This document shows, in pieces, positions 1 to 8,964 of a DNA stretch of 50,009 nucleotides; positions within the stretch are counted from its first letter, which is position 1; the number at the start of each line of letters is the position of its first letter. The DNA comes from an uncultured Geobacter sp. (GTDB lineage Bacteria; Desulfobacterota; Desulfuromonadia; Geobacterales; CAIOGM01). The notes under the pieces were generated by a model that worked only from the letters and a program-made list of their open reading frames with translations, was not told the DNA's origin and did no database searches. The stretch spans positions 1 through 50,009 of the forward strand of contig CAIOGM010000031.1 of NCBI GenBank assembly GCA_903857795.1, read 5' to 3'. The position numbers and the translations under genes are program-made.

Positions 1-257
1 CCATCTGCATGAATCCGCCGCTGGAGCGGCGCGTTTTGGGTTCCCACGCTGGAGCGTGGGAACCATGGGGGTGGAGAGCGTTTATCGTTCCCATGCTCCA
101 GCGTGGGAACGCAGTCGGTGGCGCTCCAGCGTCAGGGGTCGAGATTGTCACGAGTTCCCATCTGCATGAATCCGCCGCTGGAGCGGCGCGTTTTGGGTTC
201 CCACGCTGGAGCGTGGGAACCATGGGGTGAGTTGCTGGAGCGTGGGAACATGGGGCT
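1..257. repeat. Direct repeat pair made of nested palindromes at the left edge
   Basis: A ~67-bp unit at 1-67 recurs at 159-225. Each unit holds two palindromes, a GCCGCT/AGCGGC stem and a longer one with arms GGTTCCCACGCT / AGCGTGGGAACC (39-64 in the first copy). Partial units lie at 88-112 and 232-256, and a related copy lies at 34345-34400. No gene is supported here. The unit looks like a dispersed REP-type repeat, not a mobile element with its own enzyme. Confidence 0.8.
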
Positions 258-274
258 GGCTGCATAGCAGGCCT

Positions 275-1006
275 TCACCCCATCTCCCGCAGGAAGCGGA
301 GCGACTTCAGCTCCTTGCCCGTATGGCGGGCGATGAGGTTGTCCAGGAAGAGCCCGGCGTCGGCCAGTTGGTCATCGGTGAAGCCGATGGCGCCGAACCT
401 CCCCGTTGAGAGGCAGCTGCGCAGCAGCGGAGCGATGGTCGGGGTCACGGGGCGGCCGCTGCCGGCGCAGCCGCGACAGGTGAGGAGATGGGCCGACGGG
501 TGAAAGGTGAGCGGCCTGGTCCCGTCGAAGGGGGCGGCGCAGACGCTGCAGCGCTCCAGTTCGGGGCGATAGCCGAGGATGTTGAGGAGGTTGATCTCGA
601 AGAAGCGGCGGTCCGCCGGGGAGTGGGGGGCGCCGTCCAGCCGCTCCAGCAGGGCGCAGAGAAGACGATAGTAGCGGAGATTGGGCATGCCGTCGGGGAG
701 GAGGATGTCGGTGAGTTCGCAGGCGTAGCCGGCCAGGGCGACCCTGGCCAGCTCTTCCCGGATGTGGTGCGAGAGGGTGACGATGGCCGCCTCCTGAATC
801 CCGGAGAGCCCGTCCCGCAGCCGGATGGTGAGGGTGAGCCGGGCGAAGAGGTCCAGGGAGCCGCCGAACCTTTTTCTGCTCTTCCGGGCGCCGGGGGCGA
901 TCCCCCGGAGCTTTCCCTGCTCCCGGGTGAAGAGGGTGGCGATGACGTCCGCCTCCCGGTAGTCGAGGAGCTTGAGCACCACCGCTTCAACCTGGATGCT
1001 TCGCAC
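275..1006 (-). CDS. recO: DNA repair protein RecO
   Basis: RecO works with RecR and RecF to load RecA onto SSB-coated gaps in recombinational repair. The 243-residue product has the N-terminal OB-fold region typical of the family (VEAVVLKLLDYREAD, then the TREQGKLRGIAPGARKSRKR stretch) and a C-terminal four-cysteine zinc site, CSVC followed by CRGC. Its length is normal for RecO. The start is GTG, placed directly after the TGA of the upstream regulator gene with a GGGAGGG ribosome-binding sequence inside that gene's end, so the two are translationally coupled. Minus strand; nothing in the sequence suggests damage. Confidence 0.95.
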   Translation of the reverse strand: MRSIQVEAVVLKLLDYREADVIATLFTREQGKLRGIAPGARKSRKRFGGSLDLFARLTLTIRLRDGLSGIQEAAIVTLSHHIREELARVALAGYACELTDILLPDGMPNLRYYRLLCALLERLDGAPHSPADRRFFEINLLNILGYRPELERCSVCAAPFDGTRPLTFHPSAHLLTCRGCAGSGRPVTPTIAPLLRSCLSTGRFGAIGFTDDQLADAGLFLDNLIARHTGKELKSLRFLREMG

Positions 1007-2428
<1,422 letters not shown>

Positions 2429-2991
2429 CGTGCTACCTCGTTCCCGCCGGATGCCGTGCCGTTAGTATTCGTGAGGAGCCGCTCCTCTGCATGGTTGAAC
2501 GCGGGGCATTCTATACCACTTTTTCGGTGATGGTAACTCCAAATTGTGGCGTGGCCGCGGCTGTATGGAAAAACAGCTACCCGCCCCGGGGGGAGAGGGT
2601 GGAAAAGGGAGCGATTCCGGACAGCCCAGCATGCTCATTACGGAAACATCCGGCAGGGGGGACAATGCGGACCACTTATTGCAAACGAAGAGACATCATG
2701 AAAACCACACGTCGCGGCAACAGTCATTTTTCTCATGGGGACGGTCTCGACGGTCTGGGGAGCGGTGGACGGCCTGTAAGAGCGAAGTTGGCTTTTTTGC
2801 TGTATTTTTCCCGGTTTCTGTGCGCTCATCGTCGTCGCTCGGCTGCTTCCCGCGGTCACGATGATGGTCGGCATGGTTAAAGGGGTTAAGGCGGACGCGG
2901 AAATGGCGGAGGGAAAAACCGCCAAATAGCTGGATGACGCCGCGGTCGGGGGATGGAAATTATATTGCAGGGTGCGCGGGGGAGGTAGAGA
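2429..2991. other. Intergenic leader with a possible degraded small membrane-protein gene
   Basis: This 563-bp gap separates the divergent regulator and cytochrome operon. An ATG at 2698 opens a short frame (MKTTRRGNSH). Reading then has to change frame to continue into a hydrophobic stretch around 2735-2776, meets a TAA at about 2776, and continues in the same frame as an LFCCIFPGFCALIVVARLLP-type membrane segment with a charged tail ending at TAG 2927-2929. That is what a frameshifted ~75-residue membrane protein would look like, but no homologue is recognised. Upstream lies a sigma-54-like GG-N10-GC element (GG 2669-2670, TTGCA 2679-2683). Confidence 0.25.
2666..2684 (+). promoter_or_regulatory. 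Candidate sigma-54 (-24/-12) promoter
   Basis: GG at 2669-2670 and GC at 2681-2682 are exactly 10 bases apart, and the downstream box reads TTGCA as in the consensus. The CAC that usually follows the -24 GG is not matched. It points toward the cytochrome operon, with a ~300-nt leader. This is a weak call from spacing alone. Confidence 0.25.
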
Positions 2992-4068
2992 GTGCGTCAT
3001 TCACGACGATTTTTTGTACCGATGGTGGTCGGCCTGTTGACCGTGACATCCGCTGGAACCGTTCCAGCGGATGTTGTCGCTCAGGACCGGTGTCTGGAGT
3101 GTCACGGCAGTCGGAGCGTTATCAGCAGCGGCAAGGGGTTTCTCTATATCGACGCCGTGAAATTCGGGGAGACCGCGCATTCGCGCATCGGCTGCTCCTC
3201 GTGCCACGATTCCGTCACCGCCGGGCATCCCCGGGACGGGGTGAGACCGTCCCGGGCCTCCTGCAAGGAGTGCCATGCCCCTGTGGTCAAGGAGTATCAG
3301 GCCGGTATCCATGCGGAGAAGGCGATCTGCTCCGACTGCCACAACCCCCACACCGCCCGGCCGGCGGAGGTGGTCTCCGGCACCGACATGAATATCCAGT
3401 GCGCCCGCTGCCACGAAAACGCCAGGACCATCAGGAGCCACTCCGGCTGGCTCCCCCAGGCGGAGCTTCATATCACCGCTCTCCCCTGCATCACCTGTCA
3501 CACCGGCTCGGAAAATTACGTCATCAACCTCTACATCCAGGCCCACCGGCGGGACAAACCGCACCACGGCTACACCCCCGCCACCTTTGACGAGCTGGCG
3601 CGGCTGGCCCCGGCCGGGGTTCCGGTGACCAGGGTGATCGACACCAACGGCGACGGCCGGGTCTCCCTGGAGGAGCTCAGGGCGTTCCACCGGGGGGCAG
3701 CCAATAAGGGGATGCGGCTCTGGGGGATGATGATGCCCGAGAAGATCACCCACACCTACCAGATCCTCAAGAACCGGTGGGACTGCACCTTCTGTCACGC
3801 TTCCGGGCCCAAGGCGCTTCAGACCAGTTATGTGGCGATTCCCGACAGGGAGGGGCGGTCGATCCGGCTGCCGGTGGATAAGGGGGCGGTCTTGGACCTC
3901 CTCTACGGAACGCCGGATTTCTACATGATGGGGAGTTCGCGGAGTTCGCTTCTGAGTATCATCGGCCTCGTCATCGTGGCCTGCGGGGCGATGGTGCCGC
4001 TGTTTCACGGCACGCTCCGGTTCCTGACCCGGAAGAACCGAAAGGAGACCCACCATGGCGCGGCATGA
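2992..4068 (+). CDS. Membrane-anchored seven-heme c-type cytochrome (CbcA-like)
   Basis: This is the first gene of an electron-transfer operon. The 358-residue product has an N-terminal signal peptide, seven CXXCH heme sites (CLECH, CSSCH, CKECH, CSDCH, CARCH, CITCH, CTFCH) and a C-terminal membrane helix (about 318-340), so it should be a periplasmic heme domain held in the inner membrane. Heme number, anchor and gene order match the cytochrome c subunit of the Geobacter Cbc5 menaquinol oxidoreductase; that link is by recall of the family. A canonical EF-hand loop ([12 protein letters not shown], encoded at 3640-3675) sits between hemes six and seven and may bind calcium. The start is GTG with GGAGGTAGAGA before it. 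The 3' end overlaps the cytochrome b gene by 14 bp. Confidence 0.9.
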   Translation: MRHSRRFFVPMVVGLLTVTSAGTVPADVVAQDRCLECHGSRSVISSGKGFLYIDAVKFGETAHSRIGCSSCHDSVTAGHPRDGVRPSRASCKECHAPVVKEYQAGIHAEKAICSDCHNPHTARPAEVVSGTDMNIQCARCHENARTIRSHSGWLPQAELHITALPCITCHTGSENYVINLYIQAHRRDKPHHGYTPATFDELARLAPAGVPVTRVIDTNGDGRVSLEELRAFHRGAANKGMRLWGMMMPEKITHTYQILKNRWDCTFCHASGPKALQTSYVAIPDREGRSIRLPVDKGAVLDLLYGTPDFYMMGSSRSSLLSIIGLVIVACGAMVPLFHGTLRFLTRKNRKETHHGAA

Positions 4069-4690
4069 GAAAATCTACCTCAACCCGACCCCCGTCCGGA
4101 TCTGGCACTGGCTCAACGCCCTGGGGATCATCACCCTGACCCTCACGGGGATCCAGATCCGCTGGCCCGAGTTCCTCAACTTCTTCGGCACCTACAAGGC
4201 GGCGGTCAGCCTCCACAACACCGCCGGGATCGTGGTCTCCATCTCCTATCTCCTCTGGATCGCCTACTACATCTTCGTCACCGGGAGCCTGCTGAAGATC
4301 TACGTCCCCACCGTGGATGAGCTGAAGTACGGCCTCTTCCGGCAGGCGATCTTCTACTTCTTCTTCTACTTCTTCGGCAAGCCCAACCCCCATTCGCCGA
4401 CCCCGGAGAACAAGTTCAACCCGCTGCAGAAGGTGACCTACCTGATGATCATGCTGCTGCTGCTCCCCCTGGTCATCGCCACCGGCCTCCTCATCATGAA
4501 CATCGGGCCGCTCCGTGAGGCGATCATCACCATGGGTGGACTCAAGCTCCTGGATGGCGCTCACTATCTGATCGCCTGCTGTTTTACCGCGTTCCTCTTC
4601 ATTCATGTCTACCTGGCGACCCTCGGCCATACCCCCTTCGCCCATACCAAGAGTATGTGGACCGGGTGGGAAGAAGGGGAGGAGAAGTGA
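4055..4690 (+). CDS. Cytochrome b561-family membrane subunit (CbcB-like)
   Basis: This 211-residue inner-membrane di-heme cytochrome b should take electrons from menaquinol and pass them to the periplasmic cytochromes encoded on either side. Four hydrophobic helices are evident. The likely heme-ligand histidines are His18 (IWHWLN), His54 (SLHNTAG), His170 (DGAHYLI) and His184 (LFIHVYL), the arrangement of the b561/Ni-hydrogenase/thiosulfate-reductase b-type family. The ATG lies inside the end of the upstream gene, and its own TGA overlaps the ATG of the next (TGATG), so the three subunits are probably made in fixed ratio. Gene order matches Geobacter cbcB; the symbol is not assigned because this rests on recall. 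Confidence 0.9.
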   Translation: MARHEKIYLNPTPVRIWHWLNALGIITLTLTGIQIRWPEFLNFFGTYKAAVSLHNTAGIVVSISYLLWIAYYIFVTGSLLKIYVPTVDELKYGLFRQAIFYFFFYFFGKPNPHSPTPENKFNPLQKVTYLMIMLLLLPLVIATGLLIMNIGPLREAIITMGGLKLLDGAHYLIACCFTAFLFIHVYLATLGHTPFAHTKSMWTGWEEGEEK

Positions 4691-5664
4691 TGAAATTTGC
4701 GATGCTCCTCATTATTTTGGCGCTCTGGGGAGGGGCTGTGCTCCCGGTATCAGCCCTGGATCTCAGGGATGTGCTCTTCCATACGAAAGAGGTCGGCACG
4801 GTTCTCTTCAGCCACAAAGCCCATATCGCCACCGGGGCGCAGAAGAACAACTGCCGGGCCTGCCATGACAAGATCTTCGACATGAAGCATCCAGTCCGGC
4901 ATACCATGGCCGACATGGCTCAGGGAAAATCGTGTGGCGCCTGCCACAACGCCAGCGCCGCGTTTCCCCTGGCCCACTGTCTCAGGTGTCACCCGGTACG
5001 AAACCTGGCACTCCCGGTGAAAGAGACCGGGCCGGTGGAGTTCACCCATCAGGAGCATGCGGGGCGGACCCCCTGCAGTACCTGCCATCCGGCACTCTTC
5101 ATCGCAGGGAAGAACCGGCCGGTGGGGATGGCGGCAATGGCGAAGGGGACGTCGTGCGGCGTCTGCCACGACGGGGTGAAGGCGTTTGCCGTCGCATCCT
5201 GCGCCCGGTGCCATTCTGTTACGGATATCACCTTCAAGGTGAAGGAGACCGGCCCGGTGACCTTCACCCACAAGAACCACGCCGGCCGCCAGTCGTGCCA
5301 GGAGTGCCACCCGAAACTCTACAGCTATGTCAAGAACCGGCATGGAGGGATGGCCGCCATGGAGAAGGGGAAGTCGTGCGGCGCCTGCCATGACGGTAAA
5401 GCTGCCTTTAGCGTGAGCGACTGCAGCCGCTGCCACCCGGTGAAGGAGCTGACCTTCCCGGCGAAGGGGCTCTCCGCGGCCCGCTTCAGCCATAAGAGCC
5501 ACCTGGCCAAGAACCGCTGCGAGGCGTGTCACCCCGGGCTCTATCCGCTCAAGCGGGGGAAACCGGTGGGGATGTCCGCCATGGAGAAGGGGCGCTCTTG
5601 CGGCGCCTGCCATAACGGCGTCAAGGCGTTTCCGGTGACCGCCAGCTGCGGCTTCTGCCACTGA
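4690..5664 (+). CDS. Dodecaheme cytochrome built of four c7-type triheme domains
   Basis: This 324-residue periplasmic cytochrome has a signal peptide ([19 protein letters not shown]...) and four tandem ~70-residue units. Each unit carries three CXXCH sites, 12 in all, with the recurring pattern FSHK.H, C..CH, M..M.KG.SCG.CH, C..CH. This is the chain-of-c7 'nanowire' architecture known from Geobacter dodecaheme proteins such as GSU1996 and OmcQ, and the position after a cytochrome b gene fits OmcQ. It is expected to relay electrons across the periplasm. The start at 4690 is chosen over an upstream ATG at 4657 because it overlaps the previous stop and gives a clean signal peptide directly. Confidence 0.93.
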   Translation: MKFAMLLIILALWGGAVLPVSALDLRDVLFHTKEVGTVLFSHKAHIATGAQKNNCRACHDKIFDMKHPVRHTMADMAQGKSCGACHNASAAFPLAHCLRCHPVRNLALPVKETGPVEFTHQEHAGRTPCSTCHPALFIAGKNRPVGMAAMAKGTSCGVCHDGVKAFAVASCARCHSVTDITFKVKETGPVTFTHKNHAGRQSCQECHPKLYSYVKNRHGGMAAMEKGKSCGACHDGKAAFSVSDCSRCHPVKELTFPAKGLSAARFSHKSHLAKNRCEACHPGLYPLKRGKPVGMSAMEKGRSCGACHNGVKAFPVTASCGFCH

Positions 5665-5695
5665 TCACCATGCACCGGTTAAAAGGAGGAGTCAG

Positions 5696-6508
5696 ATGGG
5701 GATGTCGCTGAGTGTCAGGGCCATTGTTCCCGTGACCATCACGGTGACCGGCTTTGTGGTGGTCTGCTGCCTGCTGCTCTATCAGGCGATCAAGCAGGAT
5801 ATGATCCAGGACACGGTGAGCCATGAGACGGCCCTGGCCCAGACCGTGGTTCGCTCCGCCCGTTACGCCATGCTCAAGTCGGACCGGGAGACGGTGCAGA
5901 ATATCGTCGCCACCGTGGGGGCCCAGCACGATGTGGAGCAGGTCCGGATCTTCAACAAACGGGGGGTGATCATGTTCTCCTCCCACTCGGGAGAGATCAG
6001 CCGGCAGGTGGACCGCAACAGCGAAGGGTGTGTCGGCTGTCATGCGGGGGCGACCCCGCTGGCCGCCATGGGGAGCATGCAGCAGGCCCGCCGCTACAGG
6101 AACGAGCGGGGGGAGTCGGTCCTCGCCATCACCGCCCCCATCTACAACGAACCCGAATGTTTCACCGCCCCCTGCCATGTTCACCCCCCCACCCAGAAGG
6201 TGCTCGGCACCCTGGATATCGGTCTCTCCCAGAAGACCCTCCTGGCGACCCTCTCCTCCCTCCGGAGCAGGATGGCGCTCTTCAGCCTCATGATCCTCTT
6301 CCTTACGGTGGCCGGGGTCTCGGCTATCCTGCGGCGAAGCCTCTTCCTGCCGGTGGAGCGGTTGAACTCCTATGCACTGCAGCTTGCCGCCGGCCATGGG
6401 GAGACGGAACCGCCCGAGCTCAGCGATGAGCTGGAGAGTATCTGCCGAACGCTGCAGGAGCTGAGCGAAGCCGGGAAGGAGCACAACGGGAAGAGCCCCC
6501 GGTCATGA
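5696..6508 (+). CDS. Membrane sensor with periplasmic heme-binding motifs and HAMP-like tail
   Basis: The 270-residue protein has a membrane helix at about 8-30, a ~150-residue periplasmic domain, a second helix at about 195-215 and a HAMP-like cytoplasmic end, with no kinase or methyl-accepting domain. The periplasmic domain has CVGCH (112-116) and a second C-X4-CH site, CFTAPCH (155-161), followed by VH. The pattern 'PIYNE..C....CH.H......LGTLDIGLS' is familiar from Geobacter sensors with a covalently heme-bearing PAS/Cache-type domain. It may report redox state for the cytochrome operon it sits in, but the output partner is not evident. RBS AAAAGGAGG before the ATG. Its stop overlaps the next ATG (ATGA). 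Confidence 0.8.
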   Translation: MGMSLSVRAIVPVTITVTGFVVVCCLLLYQAIKQDMIQDTVSHETALAQTVVRSARYAMLKSDRETVQNIVATVGAQHDVEQVRIFNKRGVIMFSSHSGEISRQVDRNSEGCVGCHAGATPLAAMGSMQQARRYRNERGESVLAITAPIYNEPECFTAPCHVHPPTQKVLGTLDIGLSQKTLLATLSSLRSRMALFSLMILFLTVAGVSAILRRSLFLPVERLNSYALQLAAGHGETEPPELSDELESICRTLQELSEAGKEHNGKSPRS

Positions 6509-7074
6509 AAAGATTGACCGGAAACTCCACCCTGAAGCCGTCAGCGGAGGCGATTCACGACGCCCCCCTCCCCGAGACGCCGGAAGAGAACGAGCTGGCG
6601 CGCCGGGAGGCGGCAGTGCGGATCAAGCTGTTCCAGAGGCGCTCCCTGAGGGGGATCTGGCAGCTTACCCTCTTCCTCGGGGTGAGCCTTGCCGCCCAGC
6701 AGGGGGCCAGCCATCTCCCGTCGTTTCCCCCCTCCATGATGCAGCTCCTGGGGGCCCCTCCTTCGCCGAAGATGATCAGCGGCCTCCTGGTGCTCTACAG
6801 CTTCTCGGCCCTGATCCTGATCCTGGGGAAGATGACCACCGGGAGCGGCGGGTTCTCCGGCTTCTCTCACGTGGGGTATCTCACCGTCTTCTACGCCTTC
6901 TACCAGGTCAGTCACGCCCTGGAAGAGAACTTCTACGCGGTGCTGGCTGCGGGGATCACCATCCTCTCCCTTGAATCCTATCATGTCTGGATCTGGCACC
7001 AGGAGCGGATCCGGAAGGAGAAGCAGTACATCATTCGTCTGGACCGGATGCGGGAGTGGAAGAGGGGGGGGTGA
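6505..7074 (+). CDS. Predicted membrane protein closing the cytochrome operon
   Basis: The family is not recognised. The 189-residue product has a charged N-terminal ~50 residues, then hydrophobic segments at about 51-68, 92-108 and 120-158, and a basic C-terminal tail (RIRKEKQ...REWKRGG). It overlaps the sensor gene by 4 bp and is followed by a strong terminator, so it is the last gene of the operon. Position suggests an accessory role, such as assembly or anchoring of the cytochrome bc complex or signalling with the heme-motif sensor, but nothing in the sequence settles this. Confidence 0.75.
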   Translation: MKRLTGNSTLKPSAEAIHDAPLPETPEENELARREAAVRIKLFQRRSLRGIWQLTLFLGVSLAAQQGASHLPSFPPSMMQLLGAPPSPKMISGLLVLYSFSALILILGKMTTGSGGFSGFSHVGYLTVFYAFYQVSHALEENFYAVLAAGITILSLESYHVWIWHQERIRKEKQYIIRLDRMREWKRGG

Positions 7075-7102
7075 GGCGAGTGGGGAGCTCTTGTTGCGGA
7101 TG

Positions 7103-7157
7103 AAATACCGGCAGTCATCCGGATTCTACCGGATTGATCTGCCGGTATTTTTATTTT
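7103..7157 (+). terminator. Strong intrinsic terminator of the cytochrome operon
   Basis: A perfect 12-bp outer stem (AAATACCGGCAG at 7103-7114 with CTGCCGGTATTT at 7139-7150) encloses a second small stem ATCCGG/CCGGAT and runs into a T-rich tract TTTTTATTTT. It lies 28 bp after the last gene of the operon. Confidence 0.9.
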
Positions 7158-7175
7158 AAAACAGCAGTTCGAATA

Positions 7176-7388
7176 ACACGGAGCAACGGAGCGATCAAGA
7201 ACTTAGGTGATCGGCAACAAAGAGTATACCTCTTAGCGTGTCATCCTGAACGAAGTGAAGGATCTGTTTTTAAAGCAGAAGCAGATCCTTCGCGGTCGCT
7301 CAGGATGACAGTCATATTTGTCAGCATGGTATGTTTATTACGGCGAATCACCTTACATGCACTCAGATTCCGCTCAGTTGCTCCGTGT
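7176..7388. repeat. Nested inverted-repeat element without coding capacity
   Basis: The outer 12-bp inverted arms are ACACGGAGCAAC (7176-7187) and GTTGCTCCGTGT (7377-7388). Inside them a second inverted repeat pairs TCATCCTGAACGAAGTGAAG (near 7240) with CTTCGCGGTCGCTCAGGATG (near 7290-7308). No gene is supported in this 350-bp gap. The inner unit resembles a palindromic repeat scattered through many bacterial genomes. Confidence 0.65.
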
Positions 7389-7423
7389 TTCAGACGCTTT
7401 TTTCAGGCATAGATGTTTTTTGC

Positions 7424-7897
7424 CTATTTGCCGTAGATGCCGCAGCCGATTACCATGCCGTCATAGAGTTCCACAAAGGATGATTTGTCCATGATCTTGT
7501 TCTTGTCCGCGGGATTGAACTCCTTGTAGGAGATCCAGCCGCTGCCGCTCTTGTGAACCAGTTCGGTCCAGTCGCGGATCCAGTACTTGCCGTCGGGGTC
7601 CTTGTCGTTCCAGCGGTTCTTGCCGGTGAGTTCAAGTCTTACGCCGTGGGCCAGGACGACCCCTTTTTCGTCATAGACGAAGATGTAGAGCCCTTTCTTG
7701 GTCCCCTCCTGGAAGTGAAACTTGCCGTGGGGGGTTCTCACCTCGTTGAAAAACTTCTCGCGGCCGTTCTCCTTTGCATAGGCCACCGCCTGTTTCACCA
7801 GGGCCTTTGCGTCGTCCTTGGTGGGACTCTCCGCGGCGAACGCCGAGCAGAATGAGAGGAGAACGAAACTTGCGACCAGCATGAGGGTTTTCTTCAT
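7424..7897 (-). CDS. Secreted single-Cache-domain protein (copy 1)
   Basis: After a signal peptide (MKKTLMLVASFVLLSFCSAFA) the 157-residue product is essentially one single Cache domain, the small-molecule-binding fold usually found as the outer part of chemoreceptors and kinases. The line FHF..GT.KGLYIFVYDEKG and the ending GMVIGCGIYGK are typical of the sCache_2 type. There is no membrane anchor or output domain, so it should be a free periplasmic ligand-binding protein or the binding part of a split sensor. An ATG at 7951 gives an unlikely 18-residue extension; the ATG at 7897 has AAGGAGAT before it. It is a tandem paralogue of the gene at 7953-8423. Confidence 0.88.
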   Translation of the reverse strand: MKKTLMLVASFVLLSFCSAFAAESPTKDDAKALVKQAVAYAKENGREKFFNEVRTPHGKFHFQEGTKKGLYIFVYDEKGVVLAHGVRLELTGKNRWNDKDPDGKYWIRDWTELVHKSGSGWISYKEFNPADKNKIMDKSSFVELYDGMVIGCGIYGK

Positions 7898-7952
7898 TGA
7901 AATCTCCTTTGTTGTGGTTGTGGGGAGGGGGGCCTCACCCGTTGGTGACACA

Positions 7953-8423
7953 TTACTTTCCGTAGATCCCGCAGCCGATGATCATGCCGTTGAACAGCTC
8001 CACGTAGGAGCTCTTGTTCATCATGTTGTGCTTGTCCGCTGGATTGAACTGCTTGTAGGTGACCCAGCCGCTGCCGCTCTTCTGGGCGAGTTCGGTCCAT
8101 TCCCGCACCCAGTACTTCCCGTCAGGGTCCTTGTCGTTCCAGCGGTTCCTGCCGATGACGTCGATCCGGTCCCCGTGGGCCAGGACGACCCCTTTTTCGT
8201 CATAGACGAAGATGTAGAGCCCCTTCCTGGTCCCCGTCTTGAAATGGAACCTGCCGTTGGGGTTGGTCACCTCGGTGAAGAATTTTTCCCGGCTGTTCTG
8301 TTTTGCAAAGGCGACGGCCTGCTGCACCAGCGCCTTGGCGTCGACCTGGGTCGGGAGGTCGATTGCGGCGCCTGCCAGGGAGGTGACGAGGGCGAAGCAG
8401 AGCGTCAGCAGGATGGTCCTCAT
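7953..8423 (-). CDS. Secreted single-Cache-domain protein (copy 2)
   Basis: The 156-residue product has a signal peptide (MRTILLTLCFALVTSLAGA) and one sCache_2 domain. It shares long identical runs with its downstream neighbour (KGLYIFVYDEKGVVLAHG, NRWNDKDPDGKYW, IIGCGIYGK), so the pair arose by tandem duplication. AAGGAGAT precedes the ATG. It is transcribed toward copy 1 across a 55-bp gap, so the two are probably co-expressed. The residues that differ are mainly near the N-terminus and around the DRIDVIGRN segment, where ligand preference could have diverged. Confidence 0.88.
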   Translation of the reverse strand: MRTILLTLCFALVTSLAGAAIDLPTQVDAKALVQQAVAFAKQNSREKFFTEVTNPNGRFHFKTGTRKGLYIFVYDEKGVVLAHGDRIDVIGRNRWNDKDPDGKYWVREWTELAQKSGSGWVTYKQFNPADKHNMMNKSSYVELFNGMIIGCGIYGK

Positions 8424-8865
8424 GGCAATCTCCTTGAAGTGAAATTTGTGGTGCAGAGGTGGAATCTCCTCTCCGCAGGGAAGAGATTCAAACAGGAAGA
8501 GTAAGATGTATTCGGGATGATTTCAAGAGAAATCTAATAGCAGATCGTAAAAGTTGCATAAATTGTGGAAAGGGAGGCCATTTATCCTAAAAACGGCACT
8601 TGAACCACGGAGGCACGGCGACACGGAGGAAATCACTGAGAATGTTTGATTCTTGGTTTCAACCCAAAAGGTTTGACCTGTATCAGCACTCACGTTAGTG
8701 CAACAATACGAAACCATGAGAGATTATTCTCCGTGTCTCCGTGTCTCCGTGTCTCCGTGGTGGACTGCTTTTTCTAGGTTTATTCGGCTGACCGGACCGT
8801 CCGGCACTGTTTATATCGTCTGCTCCCGTCTGCCCGTTCCTCTGTGGCTGCTCAGCAGAAAACTG
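8424..8865. repeat. Intergenic region with an inverted CACGGAG-type repeat
   Basis: No gene is supported. At about 8597-8630 the sequence reads ACCACGGAGGCACGGCGACA..., and at about 8731-8763 the reverse complement type occurs as tandem TCTCCGTG units, making an imperfect inverted repeat around a ~100-bp loop. This class of 'chance-looking' CACGGAG palindrome is common in this kind of genome. The divergent Cache and thiamine genes flank it. Confidence 0.6.
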
Positions 8866-8893
8866 TTGACACCCTACCCTGTATCCTTATAAT
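8866..8893 (+). promoter_or_regulatory. Consensus sigma-70 promoter for thiSGE
   Basis: TTGACA (8866-8871) and TATAAT (8888-8893) are both perfect matches to the consensus, with a 16-bp spacer. Transcription would start near 8900, about 65 bases before the thiS start codon. No thi-box (TPP riboswitch) is seen between them. Confidence 0.85.
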
Positions 8894-8907
8894 CCGCGGA
8901 CGGTCAC

Positions 8908-8949
8908 GCGCCATAGTGAAGCCGCTTCTGCGGCTTTTTTTCGTGGCGC
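8908..8949 (+). promoter_or_regulatory. Terminator-like leader hairpin upstream of thiS
   Basis: The inner stem AAGCCGC (8919-8925) / GCGGCTT (8930-8936) has a TTCT loop and seven Ts at 8935-8941, the form of an intrinsic terminator. An outer stem, GCGCCA (8908-8913) with TGGCGC (8944-8949), could enclose it. It lies within ~20 nt of the predicted transcription start and before the RBS (GGGAGG), so it may attenuate thiSGE or end a very short transcript. A true terminator for upstream genes is unlikely, as the Cache genes point away. Confidence 0.6.
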
Positions 8950-8964
8950 AAACGGGAGGATGCC

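Noticed and set aside
7134-7412. A 92-codon frame after the cytochrome operon
   Set aside because: It lies across the terminator and the nested inverted repeats; the translation (CHPERSEGS) is the usual product of this repeat class, not a gene.
8901-8960. Cyclic-di-GMP (GEMM) riboswitch
   Set aside because: GGTCACGC and GCAAAC fragments recall the motif, but the conserved GGGACGCAAAGCC half and spacing are absent.
8894-8964. TPP riboswitch upstream of thiS
   Set aside because: No CTGAGA ... ACCTGATCTGG core is present in the 70-bp leader, which is too short for the aptamer.
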